Below are positions 35,951 through 45,257 of a stretch of 62,120 nt of DNA, piece by piece. The notes under the pieces were generated by a model. That model did no database searches. It worked only from the letters and a program-made list of their open reading frames with translations, and had not been told where the DNA came from. Position 1 is the first letter of the stretch, and the number at the start of each line of letters is the position of its first letter. The stretch comes from Betaproteobacteria bacterium (GTDB lineage: Bacteria > Pseudomonadota > Gammaproteobacteria > Burkholderiales > Eutrophovitaceae), in contig CP070775.1 of NCBI GenBank assembly GCA_020346185.1, forward strand, positions 1,357,875 to 1,419,994. The letters are read 5' to 3'. The position numbers and the translations under genes are program-made.

Positions 35951-36969
35951 GCCTTCAATTCCCTTTTCAATTGGTCCAGGATCCGCCAATCTGTATTTCG
36001 AAGAATTATCTTGTTCGGTGGCGTTTGTATCATTCCCACCTCGTACAAACGTAATGCATGGAAGCGAATGGTGTCCTCCGGATTGGCTTTTCTCCAGAAG
36101 TCAAACGGAATTCTCGTCATCACGTTCAGTCCAATCTGGAAGCGCGGTTCATATAATTTATCGGACAAAAAGCGGGCGGCACCCGTTGGGTCACTTGCAC
36201 ACAGGTCTGCCGCCTTGAGAACGCCCCTCACGACTGATTTCGCCGCCATCGGGTTGCGTTCTATGAAGTCCCGATTCGCCGCGATCATGCAACAAAAATA
36301 CTGTGACCACGGCCGGTCCTCGGCCGTATTGATGATCAAGTGCCCGACGTTCTTCAGTCGCAACTCTTCGGGCTGTTGCGCAAATCCGAGAAACGCGTCC
36401 GCCTTACCTTCCACGAACAAGCCCATCGCATCTCTGGAACTTTCACCAGAAATCCAATTTACATCTCGCTGCGGGTTGACACCGACATAGGCGAGCATGC
36501 TCGAAAGCAGGACATGATCTCCACCATTGAAATACTGTACCGCGACAGTTCTACCCTTGAGGCCCACAATGGAGCGTATGTCACCTCGCGCGAACAATTC
36601 GTAACACCCTGCGTGCACGCCAGCCAAAATCACCAACTTGCTGTTGGCATCCAGAAGCGGCATCAGAGCGGGGGCATCCCACATCGCGATGTCGGCGCGA
36701 CCATCGGCGACTGCCTGGGGCCCGTTTCTCGACCCCAACGGGAGGTACTGGATATCTTTGAAGCCATCCATCCGCATGAATTGCTCTGCAAGATACTGTG
36801 GCGCGACACAAATCGAAGGCGCATGCACCAGGCGAATCGTGGCGGTCTCGAGCGGTTGCGCGGCGACGGAGACTCCATGGCGCACTCCCACGTATCCCGC
36901 GGCCGCCAACGAGGATGCCCGTTTCAGAAAACTCCTTCGAGACATTTCCTTGGCATGTATCGAAGACAT
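35947..36969 (-). CDS. Tat-exported substrate-binding protein paralogue 2
   Basis: A 340-residue paralogue with the canonical Tat motif MSRRSFLKRA, VAPQYLAEQF, HAGCYELF, DRPWSQYFCC, RFHALRLYEVGM and a terminal ELKA. A GGGAGG ribosome binding site precedes the ATG. Its stop overlaps the start of paralogue 1. The pocket residues between WDAPALMPLLD and VILAGVH differ from paralogues 3-5, so ligands may differ. Confidence 0.86.
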   Translation of the reverse strand: MSSIHAKEMSRRSFLKRASSLAAAGYVGVRHGVSVAAQPLETATIRLVHAPSICVAPQYLAEQFMRMDGFKDIQYLPLGSRNGPQAVADGRADIAMWDAPALMPLLDANSKLVILAGVHAGCYELFARGDIRSIVGLKGRTVAVQYFNGGDHVLLSSMLAYVGVNPQRDVNWISGESSRDAMGLFVEGKADAFLGFAQQPEELRLKNVGHLIINTAEDRPWSQYFCCMIAANRDFIERNPMAAKSVVRGVLKAADLCASDPTGAARFLSDKLYEPRFQIGLNVMTRIPFDFWRKANPEDTIRFHALRLYEVGMIQTPPNKIILRNTDWRILDQLKRELKA

Positions 36970-37012
36970 TACTTTTCCTCCCTCAGGATAAGCTCTCGCG
37001 CTCTTGAGACCT

Positions 37013-38149
37013 TCATCGCGCTGCCCGCCGGGTCAGCGTTAATTCCTCGAGAAACTCCGTTATCGCCCTGCCCATGATCTGCGTTGCCTGCGGATCAGCA
37101 TTACAACAAATGAGGTGCCCTGCGGTCGAGTCGATGGCGAGGGCCCGTGCATCCGGTATCGCCTCCACCTGCGCTTCGATATGGTGTGGCAGAAAGAGTT
37201 GATCCTGCGGGCTGTAGATGAACAGTGTCTTTGCTCTGATCGATCCCAGCACCGCGTTGAGGTCGCCGTTAAATCCCGGCGTGTCGCCAACCCAGCCGAG
37301 ACCCCATTTCATGACGCTGTAGTAGAGGTCGCGCGCATCCTGGATGTCGAGGTAGTAGTCACCCCAGGCGTTGCGCCACTTTGTGTACGCCTCGGGTGCG
37401 TCGATGTGTTGATCCCACCATTCCCTCGTATAAAAATAAGGAACCAGTGTAGAAAGGGCATTGGTAGCGCATTGCTTTGGGTTCTCGTCGTAGTTGCCGC
37501 CGTTCCAGCCCTTGCAGGCCTCGATACTCGAGATCATCAGCGACCCAAAAAAGAATCCCTGCGTTCCCCACAAAGCACCTCCCACGATCGGGAAACTGCC
37601 GACCACGAAATCCGGGTAGCTCACCGACAACTGCACGCTGTTGTTAGCCCCGTCCGAAATGCCGGTCACGGCCAGAAGGCGAGAGATACCGAGCACTTGG
37701 GTAACCAGCCGGTACTGGGCTTTCACCGTATCCCGCATGTTGTAGCTTGGGAAGTTCATTCTGAGTCCGCTGTTGCTCGGGCTGGTCGAATGTTCGAACG
37801 TGCTCTGGGTGTTTCCCAACTCATCCGAGCAGATGATGAAGTACTTATCGGTGTCCAGCGGCTGGCCAGGTCCGATCAGATGATCGGCCTGGTGGTGATT
37901 CATCGCAAAGCCGTGTATGAACAGGATCGCGTTGTCCTTTGCAGCGTTGAGCGCGCCGCGGGTGACATAAGACATCCTGAGGTTGCTGATCTTGCCGCCA
38001 CCTTCGAATTCGAACTCGCCCAAATCCACAATCTGGTGCGGTGCCTGGTCAGGCCAATGGGCCTCACTGGGCATGCTGCAAAACAGGAATGTGGCAGCCA
38101 AGCCCGAAATAACAAGCCGCTCGGTAGCATTGAACATGCGTGCTCGCAC
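37013..38149 (-). CDS. Exported alpha/beta hydrolase, MetX-like
   Basis: A 378-residue alpha/beta hydrolase resembling the homoserine O-acetyltransferase (MetX) branch: LRMSYVTRGALN, an ILFIHGF oxyanion strand, the nucleophile Ser in GISDGAN, Asp in SPQDQLF and His in STAGHL. Unlike cytosolic MetX it has a hydrophobic signal peptide ending near PSEA. A GGAGG seven bases before the GTG at 38149 decides this start; the frame is open to 38173. It sits between substrate-binding paralogues 2 and 3. Likely it cleaves or transfers acyl groups of an extracellular compound; a MetX role is unlikely. Confidence 0.75.
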   Translation of the reverse strand: MRARMFNATERLVISGLAATFLFCSMPSEAHWPDQAPHQIVDLGEFEFEGGGKISNLRMSYVTRGALNAAKDNAILFIHGFAMNHHQADHLIGPGQPLDTDKYFIICSDELGNTQSTFEHSTSPSNSGLRMNFPSYNMRDTVKAQYRLVTQVLGISRLLAVTGISDGANNSVQLSVSYPDFVVGSFPIVGGALWGTQGFFFGSLMISSIEACKGWNGGNYDENPKQCATNALSTLVPYFYTREWWDQHIDAPEAYTKWRNAWGDYYLDIQDARDLYYSVMKWGLGWVGDTPGFNGDLNAVLGSIRAKTLFIYSPQDQLFLPHHIEAQVEAIPDARALAIDSTAGHLICCNADPQATQIMGRAITEFLEELTLTRRAAR

Positions 38150-38307
38150 CGTTTTTCCTCCGTTCCTTGCCAATCGACAAACAAATTCCTGCCTGGAAAA
38201 CCCCAGACGCCTTTCGCTAACATACTAGCCAGACCTGACTGACATCCCGCATACGGATTCACCCGACGAACCAACTGCGAAGCACATTAGCTGTTTGTCA
38301 AGCGCGC

Positions 38308-39318
38308 CTAGGCCTTCAGCTCTCTTTTCAATTCGTTCAGGATCCGCCAGTCAGTTCCATTCGCGATGATCTGGTTCGGAGGCGTATCGATCATCCCGAC
38401 CTCGTGTAACCGCAACGCATGAAAGCGCATGGCGTCCTCGGGGCTGTACTGCCGCCACGCGGCATAATTGATATCGTTTAATACCTCCTTCGCGATGTCG
38501 ATTCGCGGTTCGTACCCCTTTTCCACGAGAAAGCCTGCAGTCGCGTCGGGATCACTCGCACACAAATCTGCCGCTTTCAGAAGCGCACGCAGCGCACGGT
38601 GAGCCGCAGCCGGATACCGGTCCACGAATGCTTTACTGGCCGCTATCATGCAGCAGTAATAATTTGACCAGGGGCGGTCCAGGGCTGTATTTACAACCAC
38701 CCGGCCGATATTGCGCGCACGCAATTCCTGTGGCTCCGGAGGAAACGCGAGAAATGCATCTGCCCGGCCTTCGATGAACTTGTTCATCGCTTCTTTGGTG
38801 CTACCGGTGACTGCCCAATCAACATCTTTTCGCGGGTCCATGCCGACATAGGCCACCATGCTCGCCAGGAAAATATGCTCCGAGGATTCGAAACCGCTGA
38901 TCGCTATGGTCTTATGCTTGAGATCCCGAATCGCACTGATGTCTTCGCGTGCAAACAGCTCGTAGCATCCCAAATGCATTCCGGCGAGAACGACAACAGG
39001 TGGCGCTGAATCCAGTTTATTGACGAGAAACGGCGCAGTCTTGACGCCGATATCTATTCGATCTTCAGCCAATGCGGCGACGGTGTCACTGGTGTGAAGG
39101 GCCTCGACATACTCGACTTCAGAGAAACCTTCAATCCTCAAGAGTTCTTCAGCAACGTATTGCGGGGCCACGCATACCGCCGGCAACCGCGCGAGTCTGA
39201 TACGGCTTGTTTCAGGGGCAGACTCTGCGACCGCGATACGCGGCATGCCAAACATTGTGGCAGCGCCAAGCGCCGAGCCGTATTTGAGAAAGTCGCGTCT
39301 CGAGGCGTTTGATCTCAT
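38308..39318 (-). CDS. Tat-exported substrate-binding protein paralogue 3
   Basis: A 336-residue paralogue with Tat motif SRRDFLKYGSALG, VAPQYVAEELL, LGCYELF, DRPWSNYYCC, RFHALRLHEVGM and a terminal ELKA. The ATG overlaps the stop of paralogue 4 (ATGA), so the two are co-translated. The mature ligand region has KTAPFLVNK where the others carry WDxP or ETAP, pointing to a different ligand preference. Confidence 0.85.
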   Translation of the reverse strand: MRSNASRRDFLKYGSALGAATMFGMPRIAVAESAPETSRIRLARLPAVCVAPQYVAEELLRIEGFSEVEYVEALHTSDTVAALAEDRIDIGVKTAPFLVNKLDSAPPVVVLAGMHLGCYELFAREDISAIRDLKHKTIAISGFESSEHIFLASMVAYVGMDPRKDVDWAVTGSTKEAMNKFIEGRADAFLAFPPEPQELRARNIGRVVVNTALDRPWSNYYCCMIAASKAFVDRYPAAAHRALRALLKAADLCASDPDATAGFLVEKGYEPRIDIAKEVLNDINYAAWRQYSPEDAMRFHALRLHEVGMIDTPPNQIIANGTDWRILNELKRELKA

Positions 39319-40319
39319 GCTTTCAGCTCCTTTTTGAGGTCATTCAGGAAACTGAAATTTGTGCCACGATCGATGATCTCTTGCGGCGTCGACTTGATCA
39401 TTCCAACCTCGTGCAGCCGCAGCGCATGGAAGCGGATCGAGTCTTCCGGATTGTCGGTTCGCCAACGATCGTAGGAGAGCGTGTTCAACACTTCCAGCGC
39501 GATGTCGTAACGCGGCTCCCAGCCGCCCTCGACCAGGACGCGCGCAGCGCGTTCGGGCTCCTGAGAACAAACGTCAGCGGCCTTGAGTATGGCGCGCAAT
39601 GCCCGCTTGGTTGCGATCGGGTAGTTCTCAATGAATTCATTGCGCCCCCCGAGCAGGCAACAAAAATACTGAGACCATGGTCGATCGATGGTTGTATTCA
39701 TGATGACTCGCTCGACATTATTTGCCCTTAACTCCTGCGGCTCCGGAGGAAACGCAAAGAACGCATCGGCTCTTCCATCCAGGTATAGATTTTTCGCATC
39801 CCCGAATCTTCCCGTCGTAATCCATTCGACCTGAGTGCGTGGATCCATCCCGACGTAAGCCAATATGCTCGATAACCAGACATGCTCGACACCACCGAGC
39901 GCGGTAATAGCAATCTTTCTGTTTCTGAGCTCCGAGATACTGTCTATCGGGCGACGTGCAAACAGTTCCCAACAGCCTTCATGCAGACCGGCGACGACGG
40001 AGACTCTTAGACCCTTGTCGATTGCCGGAAGGATGCTGGGGCCACCGAACATCGCAAAATCGGCCGACTTGGACAAAGTAGCCGGAATGCTGTTTCTCAC
40101 CTCGACATACTCAACCTCGGAAAAACCCTCGAGACGCAGGAAATACTCGGCAACGAACTGGGGCGCGAAGCAAATAGCGCCGATATCCACCAACCTGATA
40201 CGTGCTATCTCCGGTGGTGGCTCCGCCGACGCGGTTCGCGCCATACCCATTATGGACGCGGCGCCAAGAGCGCTCGCACCAATAAGAAAGTTACGGCGTG
40301 ACATCGTTTTCAGGTGCAT
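39315..40319 (-). CDS. Tat-exported substrate-binding protein paralogue 4
   Basis: A 334-residue paralogue with Tat motif MSRRNFLIGASALG, FAPQFVAEYF, HEGCWELF in place of HAGCYELF, DRPWSQYFCC, RFHALRLHEVGM and a terminal ELKA. AGGAGG precedes the ATG at 40319, which I take over the upstream start at 40394. The Cys-Cys pair in the family motif is again conserved, which suggests a structural disulfide or a metal or thiol role. Confidence 0.85.
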   Translation of the reverse strand: MHLKTMSRRNFLIGASALGAASIMGMARTASAEPPPEIARIRLVDIGAICFAPQFVAEYFLRLEGFSEVEYVEVRNSIPATLSKSADFAMFGGPSILPAIDKGLRVSVVAGLHEGCWELFARRPIDSISELRNRKIAITALGGVEHVWLSSILAYVGMDPRTQVEWITTGRFGDAKNLYLDGRADAFFAFPPEPQELRANNVERVIMNTTIDRPWSQYFCCLLGGRNEFIENYPIATKRALRAILKAADVCSQEPERAARVLVEGGWEPRYDIALEVLNTLSYDRWRTDNPEDSIRFHALRLHEVGMIKSTPQEIIDRGTNFSFLNDLKKELKA

Positions 40320-40403
40320 CGCTGTACCTCCTTTCAAACCGTACGCCCTCTTCCAACACACACTACTCGTTATCGGCGCAAATCGCCACAGCATCTATCG
40401 ACC

Positions 40404-41438
40404 TTAAGCCTTTAGCTCCTTCTTCAGTTCGTTCAGAAACCGCCAATCCGTACCTCTCGCAATGAGATCGTTAGGAGGGGTTTTGATCATGTCGACTTCA
40501 TGCAGACGAAGGGCATAGAAGCGCAGCGTATCCTTAGGGTGGGCGATGCGCCACCAGTCGTATGGCAAAGTTTTCAAGACTTCGAGACCGACTTCATAGC
40601 GAGGTTCAAAGCCTTGCTGGGCCAGGTAACGCGCGGCGAACTCAGGCTGCTCGGAACAGATGTCTGACGCCTTCAGAAATGATCGCAGAACCTTCTTCGT
40701 CGAAACCGGATACTTGTTGACGAAATCCCTGCTCCCAACCAGGAGACAACAGAAATTCCGCGACCAGGGGCGGTCCTGCGAGGTGTTGATCAGCACATGC
40801 CCGATACCTTGCTCACGCAGATCTCGCGGTTGCGGCGCGAATCCCAGAAATGCGTCTGTTGCTCCGTCGATAAACAGGCGCATCGGTCCTTCCAGAGTGC
40901 CGGTTTCGATCCAAGTTACATCTTTGTTCGGCTCGACGCCGACGTAAGCAAGCATGCTGGCGATGAAAACGTGATCATGCGCGCCGAACGTCCGGATGCC
41001 GATTGCTTTACCTTTGAGATCCAGCATAGTCCGGACGCGGTCGCTGCCGAATAACTCGTAACATCCGGCATGAAGCCCACCGAGGACGACCAATTTTTCT
41101 TGGCCCGCTTCCAATTGCGGTATCAGGACCGGTGCCGTCTCCACCGAGAAGTCTGCTTTCCCCGCCAGTATCACACCGCTGGGCGACAGGAAATTAGCAG
41201 CGCTCATCGCGGCACTCATCTCGGCGTATTCGACCTGCGAGAATCCCTCAAGGCGCAGCATGTCCTCGGCGAGATACAGGGGTGCCGTGCAGATAGCCCG
41301 AAGATGGCCCATACGGACTCGAGTGATCTCTGGCGACTGATCGGCGGCCGCGGTCCGAGGGCACCCGAGCAGGGACGCCATAGCAATCGTTGACGTAACG
41401 GCAATAAATTCGCGGCGGGTCATCTCCCTCTCGGGCAT
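40404..41438 (-). CDS. Tat-exported substrate-binding protein paralogue 5
   Basis: A 344-residue paralogue and the first gene of the array. The Tat motif is MTRREFIAVTS; the rest follows the family: TAPLYLAEDML, HAGCYELF, DRPWSRNFCC, RFYALRLHEVDM and a terminal ELKA. AAAGGG precedes the ATG. Transcription of the block probably begins upstream of it, within 41439-41762. Confidence 0.85.
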   Translation of the reverse strand: MPEREMTRREFIAVTSTIAMASLLGCPRTAAADQSPEITRVRMGHLRAICTAPLYLAEDMLRLEGFSQVEYAEMSAAMSAANFLSPSGVILAGKADFSVETAPVLIPQLEAGQEKLVVLGGLHAGCYELFGSDRVRTMLDLKGKAIGIRTFGAHDHVFIASMLAYVGVEPNKDVTWIETGTLEGPMRLFIDGATDAFLGFAPQPRDLREQGIGHVLINTSQDRPWSRNFCCLLVGSRDFVNKYPVSTKKVLRSFLKASDICSEQPEFAARYLAQQGFEPRYEVGLEVLKTLPYDWWRIAHPKDTLRFYALRLHEVDMIKTPPNDLIARGTDWRFLNELKKELKA

Positions 41439-41762
41439 CTTTTTACCCTTTCTTTGCGCCCCCTGTTAAGGCGCAAGAAGCAGCATCGCACAGCCCCATC
41501 CTTGTTCATCGAAATCACCGTGCACAAGCTACAGACACAATAACAACGCCAGGCAGAATCGAACGCCTGTAGGCTGATACTGGATGTTAGCTGGATTCAA
41601 CTGACACCATTCATACAGATTCGCGCAGCCGAAATTGCCCAAATTTAGTTTTACTTTATCGCCGAGCGGTCTAGCAATCGATACCCTCCGATAATCAGCA
41701 TCCTGTTGGCCGGACAAACGTGTGTCCGTCGTCTGGGCGAGGAGGCGCGGCAGTCCGGTCGA
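41439..41762. other. Intergenic upstream of the substrate-binding array
   Basis: About 320 bases between paralogue 5 and the sixth remnant. It probably contains the promoter of the array. No clear operator was found. Confidence 0.4.
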
Positions 41763-41814
41763 TCAGCCCTTTAACTCCTTCTGCAACTCGTTGAGGAACC
41801 GCCAGTCAGGAATC
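41763..41814 (-). pseudogene. 3' remnant of a sixth substrate-binding paralogue
   Basis: The last 17 codons (DWRFLNELQKELKG and the residues before) match the C-termini of paralogues 1-5 in protein and in DNA, but upstream of that the sequence is unrelated. Only the 3' end of a sixth copy survives, consistent with array expansion and loss by recombination. Confidence 0.75.
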
Positions 41815-41997
41815 TGTGTCGCATAATTTGCTTGCCTGTCATATCGAGACTTCCTCCCGATTATCGTTCGCATGCAGCATGCTCCAACGAGAATGGAAGG
41901 CACACGCAGAATTTGTCGAGCCCCTTGGAGCGCTCCCGAATAAATGCCGTGATATCCAACGGCATCTGCTTGCCTCTGAGGAAGGCAAGACTGCAAG

Positions 41998-42075
41998 CTA
42001 ACGGATGCTGCCATTTGCATCGAAAAGTTGCACCGGTGCGTTGGATAGCGGGTGAGCACATTTGGCGAACCTCAT
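41998..42075 (-). CDS. Possible 25-residue peptide with strong ribosome binding site
   Basis: GGAGGTGGATC is followed by ATG and a 25-codon frame encoding MRFAKCAHPLSNAPVQLFDA and five more residues. The start signals are as good as those of nearby real genes, but the peptide resembles nothing. It could be a short leader, or the 5' stub of the gene whose 3' remnant lies at 41763. Confidence 0.3.
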   Translation of the reverse strand: MRFAKCAHPLSNAPVQLFDANGSIR

Positions 42076-42451
42076 GATCCACCTCCTTGCTTCTCGAAAA
42101 TGAGCCAGGGCGATTGAACGGCATTGGCGTTCTTTCACCGAGGTCATGTTAGTACCGCTGAACTTACAAATAGCTGACGGATACCGAGTCGAATGTCGGG
42201 ATGCCGTTTGCGGCGTTGCAGTGTTGCGACTAGAGCCATGCCATGTTGAGTCGGATCCTCTTTCCCCTGAACCATTGCCGTCAGGCTGGTGCCTGCATGG
42301 GAATCGGGATCTTTATCCCGGAGGAAAGCGGCTAACGGTCCGCAGTCACCGAAGATCTGCGCAGCACGTTTGGAAGGAATAGAAGACCGACAGGAGGGCA
42401 GTCGACCAAGTCAACAACTCGACTATGCAGACGGTTGAAGGACTTTGCCCC

Positions 42452-42488
42452 AAAAAAACGGGTAGCGGGGACCAGCCCCACTACCCGC
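42452..42488 (-). terminator. Rho-independent terminator of the molybdo-oxidoreductase operon
   Basis: On the minus strand the stem GGGTAGTGGGG pairs with CCCCGCTACCC around a five-base loop and is followed by seven T residues. It lies about 25 bases past the stop at 42512. Confidence 0.9.
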
Positions 42489-42511
42489 TTATGCCCTGCT
42501 ACCGGTTGTGA

Positions 42512-44803
42512 TCAGACTTTGATCTTGTCGCCGATCGGCAGCTCATAAATGCGCTTGCCGGTGGCTTCATAGATCGCGTTGATCAGTGCCGGTGTGTATG
42601 GCGGCACGCCTGGCTCACCTACACCACACGGGCGCAGATTGACGAAGTCTTCCACGATGTGTACCCGCACGTTGAGCGGTGCATCGCTGATGCGAGTGAT
42701 TGGATAGTCATGGAAGTTGCTCTGTTCAACCGCACCGCGCTTGGTGGTGATCCTGCCCCAACGCGCAATGCTGTTGCCATAGATAGCCGCGCCTTCGATC
42801 TGCTTGCGGATACCCTCGGGGTTGACGTAGCGGCCGCAATCAATCGCCGTGTCGACTTGCGGAATGCTGAATGTGCCGTCGTCATGAACGACCACATGCA
42901 CAGCCGTCGCAACATAGCTGTGGAAACTGCGGTGTACCGCGAGACCCAGGCCATGGCCCTTCGGCAGCTTTTTGCCATAGCCTGCCTTCTGGGCGACAGT
43001 TTTCAGCACATTGGACAGACGCACCGGCATAACCGGCCAGTCTTCGACCGGATCACCGTAGTTCCAGTACTCCTTCACGCCGTCCTTCGCCAGATCCATG
43101 TTGTCCGCGTCACCGATCATCTCGAGCAACATCTCGAGCGGATCACGACCCGCTGCCGCCGCCAGTTCATAGGCGAAGCAGTTTTGGGCATATGCGTGCT
43201 GGATGTTGTTCACCGAACGGTACCAACCTACACGGATATGGATATCCGCCTCACCGTTTTCGATGCGGATGTTGGGCACGTTGTCATAGCCAACGTCGAC
43301 CATGCCCAGCCCGTACTCGATTCCGAAACCAGTCTTCTGCTGCGGATTCCACAAACCGAGAATGGACGGCCACGAACCGGAATGCTTCCAGGCGACGACC
43401 TTGCCACGCGAATCGAGTCCGGCCTTCATGACGTGCGCGCTCACCGTGTGGTAGTAACCGTTCTGGATTTCGTCCTCACGGGTCCACTGCACACGTACAG
43501 GCGAGCCGGTCATTTTCGACAGAATCGCGGCTTCACATGCAAAGTCGGGCTTGGACTTGCGTCCGAAACCGCCACCGAGCAAGGTAGTCCAGCATTCGAC
43601 GTCAGCCTTCTCAACGCCCAAGGCCTCGGCAACGTATTGGCGACACTCGTTTGGTGATTGGGTGGATGCCCAAACCTTCACTGGACGCACATTCGCATCG
43701 ACGATGGCCGCCGGGGGCTCCATCGGGGTGTGGATGAAGTACGGTACGAAGTACTCTTTCTCCACGACCTTGGCAGCACCTTTAACCGCTCTGTCGAAAT
43801 CACCGCGATTGCGAACGACAGCGCCACCCTTCCGTGCCGACTTGCGCAGCTTGTTGTCATAAGTACGGCTGGAATGGACCCGGTTCGGCCCGAGATCCCA
43901 ACTGATCTTGAGCTTCCTGCGGCCCTCCAGTACGGACCAGGTATTGGTACCGATAACCGCGATACCCCCAAGGGCACGGAACTCGGCCGGTTTGTCATCC
44001 GCCAGCGCCGGAATCTCCACAACCTTCTCGACACCCTGCACCTTCAGCGCTTCACGCGCATCGAAAGACCTGACCTTGCCACGATACACCGGTGAGCGAG
44101 CAATCACGGCGATCTTCATGCCGGGAATGCTGATGTCGGCGCCATAGTTGGCTCCACCTGTGCTCATGTCGTAGTTGTCGACCACCGGCATATCCTTGCC
44201 GATGTACTTCCACTGCGACTTGTCCTTCAGCCTCAGTTTCGGGGCCGCTTCGCCGGCCGGGATATTGATACCCGCAGCTACGTCGACCAGTTCGCCGTAG
44301 TCGAACGACTGTCCATTTCGGCTGTTGTAGATGCGGTGATGCTTGGCATAGACATCCTGGATGTTAACGCCCCACTTTTGGGCCGCCGCCATTTCCAGTG
44401 TGTAACGGGCCCCCGCACCAAGTTCGCGCATGACGTCGAGGTGATGACGCGTGCTACGCGAACCGTCGGTATTCTGACCGTCCTTGCCTGCCGGGTCATA
44501 CTTGTCTGCGTCACCCGGCGCTTGCCAGATGGCAACTCGGTTCCAGTCGGCTTCGAGTTCGTCGGCGAGCATCATCGGAATGCCGGTACGCACGCCCTGA
44601 CCCATTTCCACACGGCTACAGGTGATGGTCACTTTGCCGTCGTTGGCGATCTTGACGAACAGATTGGGTTGCGCTTCGGTTGCTTGCGCGTGCGCTTCAC
44701 GCATCAATGCGCCCGGTAGCACATTCGCCCCGATAACCAGCGCTGTTGCAGCGCCGGTTCCTTTCAGGAAGTCGCGTCTGCTGAGATTGACAATGGCAGC
44801 CAT
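42512..44803 (-). CDS. Tat-exported molybdopterin hydroxylase large subunit (IorB-like)
   Basis: A 763-residue xanthine dehydrogenase-family molybdopterin-binding subunit of the isoquinoline 1-oxidoreductase beta/aldehyde dehydrogenase type. The Tat signal is SRRDFLKGTG and ends near AHAQA. Motifs include VEMGQGVRTG, the LLGGGFGRK loop, the RVGWYRSV loop and the active-site Glu in GVGEPGVPP. GGAGG precedes the ATG at 44803; the frame to 44839 is not used. It should be exported folded, with the iron-sulfur subunit, and oxidise N-heterocycles or aldehydes in the periplasm. No FAD subunit is present, so electrons probably pass to a cytochrome. Confidence 0.88.
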   Translation of the reverse strand: MAAIVNLSRRDFLKGTGAATALVIGANVLPGALMREAHAQATEAQPNLFVKIANDGKVTITCSRVEMGQGVRTGIPMMLADELEADWNRVAIWQAPGDADKYDPAGKDGQNTDGSRSTRHHLDVMRELGAGARYTLEMAAAQKWGVNIQDVYAKHHRIYNSRNGQSFDYGELVDVAAGINIPAGEAAPKLRLKDKSQWKYIGKDMPVVDNYDMSTGGANYGADISIPGMKIAVIARSPVYRGKVRSFDAREALKVQGVEKVVEIPALADDKPAEFRALGGIAVIGTNTWSVLEGRRKLKISWDLGPNRVHSSRTYDNKLRKSARKGGAVVRNRGDFDRAVKGAAKVVEKEYFVPYFIHTPMEPPAAIVDANVRPVKVWASTQSPNECRQYVAEALGVEKADVECWTTLLGGGFGRKSKPDFACEAAILSKMTGSPVRVQWTREDEIQNGYYHTVSAHVMKAGLDSRGKVVAWKHSGSWPSILGLWNPQQKTGFGIEYGLGMVDVGYDNVPNIRIENGEADIHIRVGWYRSVNNIQHAYAQNCFAYELAAAAGRDPLEMLLEMIGDADNMDLAKDGVKEYWNYGDPVEDWPVMPVRLSNVLKTVAQKAGYGKKLPKGHGLGLAVHRSFHSYVATAVHVVVHDDGTFSIPQVDTAIDCGRYVNPEGIRKQIEGAAIYGNSIARWGRITTKRGAVEQSNFHDYPITRISDAPLNVRVHIVEDFVNLRPCGVGEPGVPPYTPALINAIYEATGKRIYELPIGDKIKV

Positions 44804-44804
44804 A

Positions 44805-45257
44805 TCACACCTCCTCTGCGGCCTTACGGACCGCCGCAAAAATGCGCTGATAGGTTCCGCAACGACAAATATTGCCAGCCATGCCGTCGATGATTTGCTT
44901 GTCCGACGGATCAGGATTTTGCCTCAGCAACGCGGCTGCCGACATAATTTGTCCTGATTGACAGTAGCCACACTGCGGAACATTGACCTCGCGCCAAGCA
45001 CGCTGAACCGGATGATTGCCATTCGGATCGAGGCCTTCGATCGTCGTCACATCCTTGTTGGCCGCCATTTGTACCGAGGTAATGCAGCCACGCACGGCAG
45101 CGCCATCAACATGCACCGTGCAGGCTCCACACAAGCCCGTGCCACAGCCGAACTTGCTGCCGGTCAGCCCAAGTTCGTCCCGCAGATACCACAAGAGCGG
45201 CATCTTCGGATCGCCATTGAACTGACGGCTGACGCCGTTAACCTTCAATGAAATCAT
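44805..45257 (-). CDS. 2Fe-2S subunit of molybdenum hydroxylase (IorA-like)
   Basis: A 150-residue ferredoxin-type subunit with two [2Fe-2S] clusters: [14 protein letters not shown] for the plant-type cluster and CGYCQSGQ with ICRCGTY for the second. It has no signal of its own and would be carried out by the Tat signal of the large subunit encoded next. The genes are separated by one base, so they form a complex. GGTAGGA precedes the ATG. Confidence 0.92.
   Translation of the reverse strand: MISLKVNGVSRQFNGDPKMPLLWYLRDELGLTGSKFGCGTGLCGACTVHVDGAAVRGCITSVQMAANKDVTTIEGLDPNGNHPVQRAWREVNVPQCGYCQSGQIMSAAALLRQNPDPSDKQIIDGMAGNICRCGTYQRIFAAVRKAAEEV

Noticed and set aside
34943..41438. Thiamine-precursor uptake (THI5) operon
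   Set aside because: No ThiX/Y/Z permease or ATPase, no TPP riboswitch and no thiamine genes; fold similarity alone does not support it.
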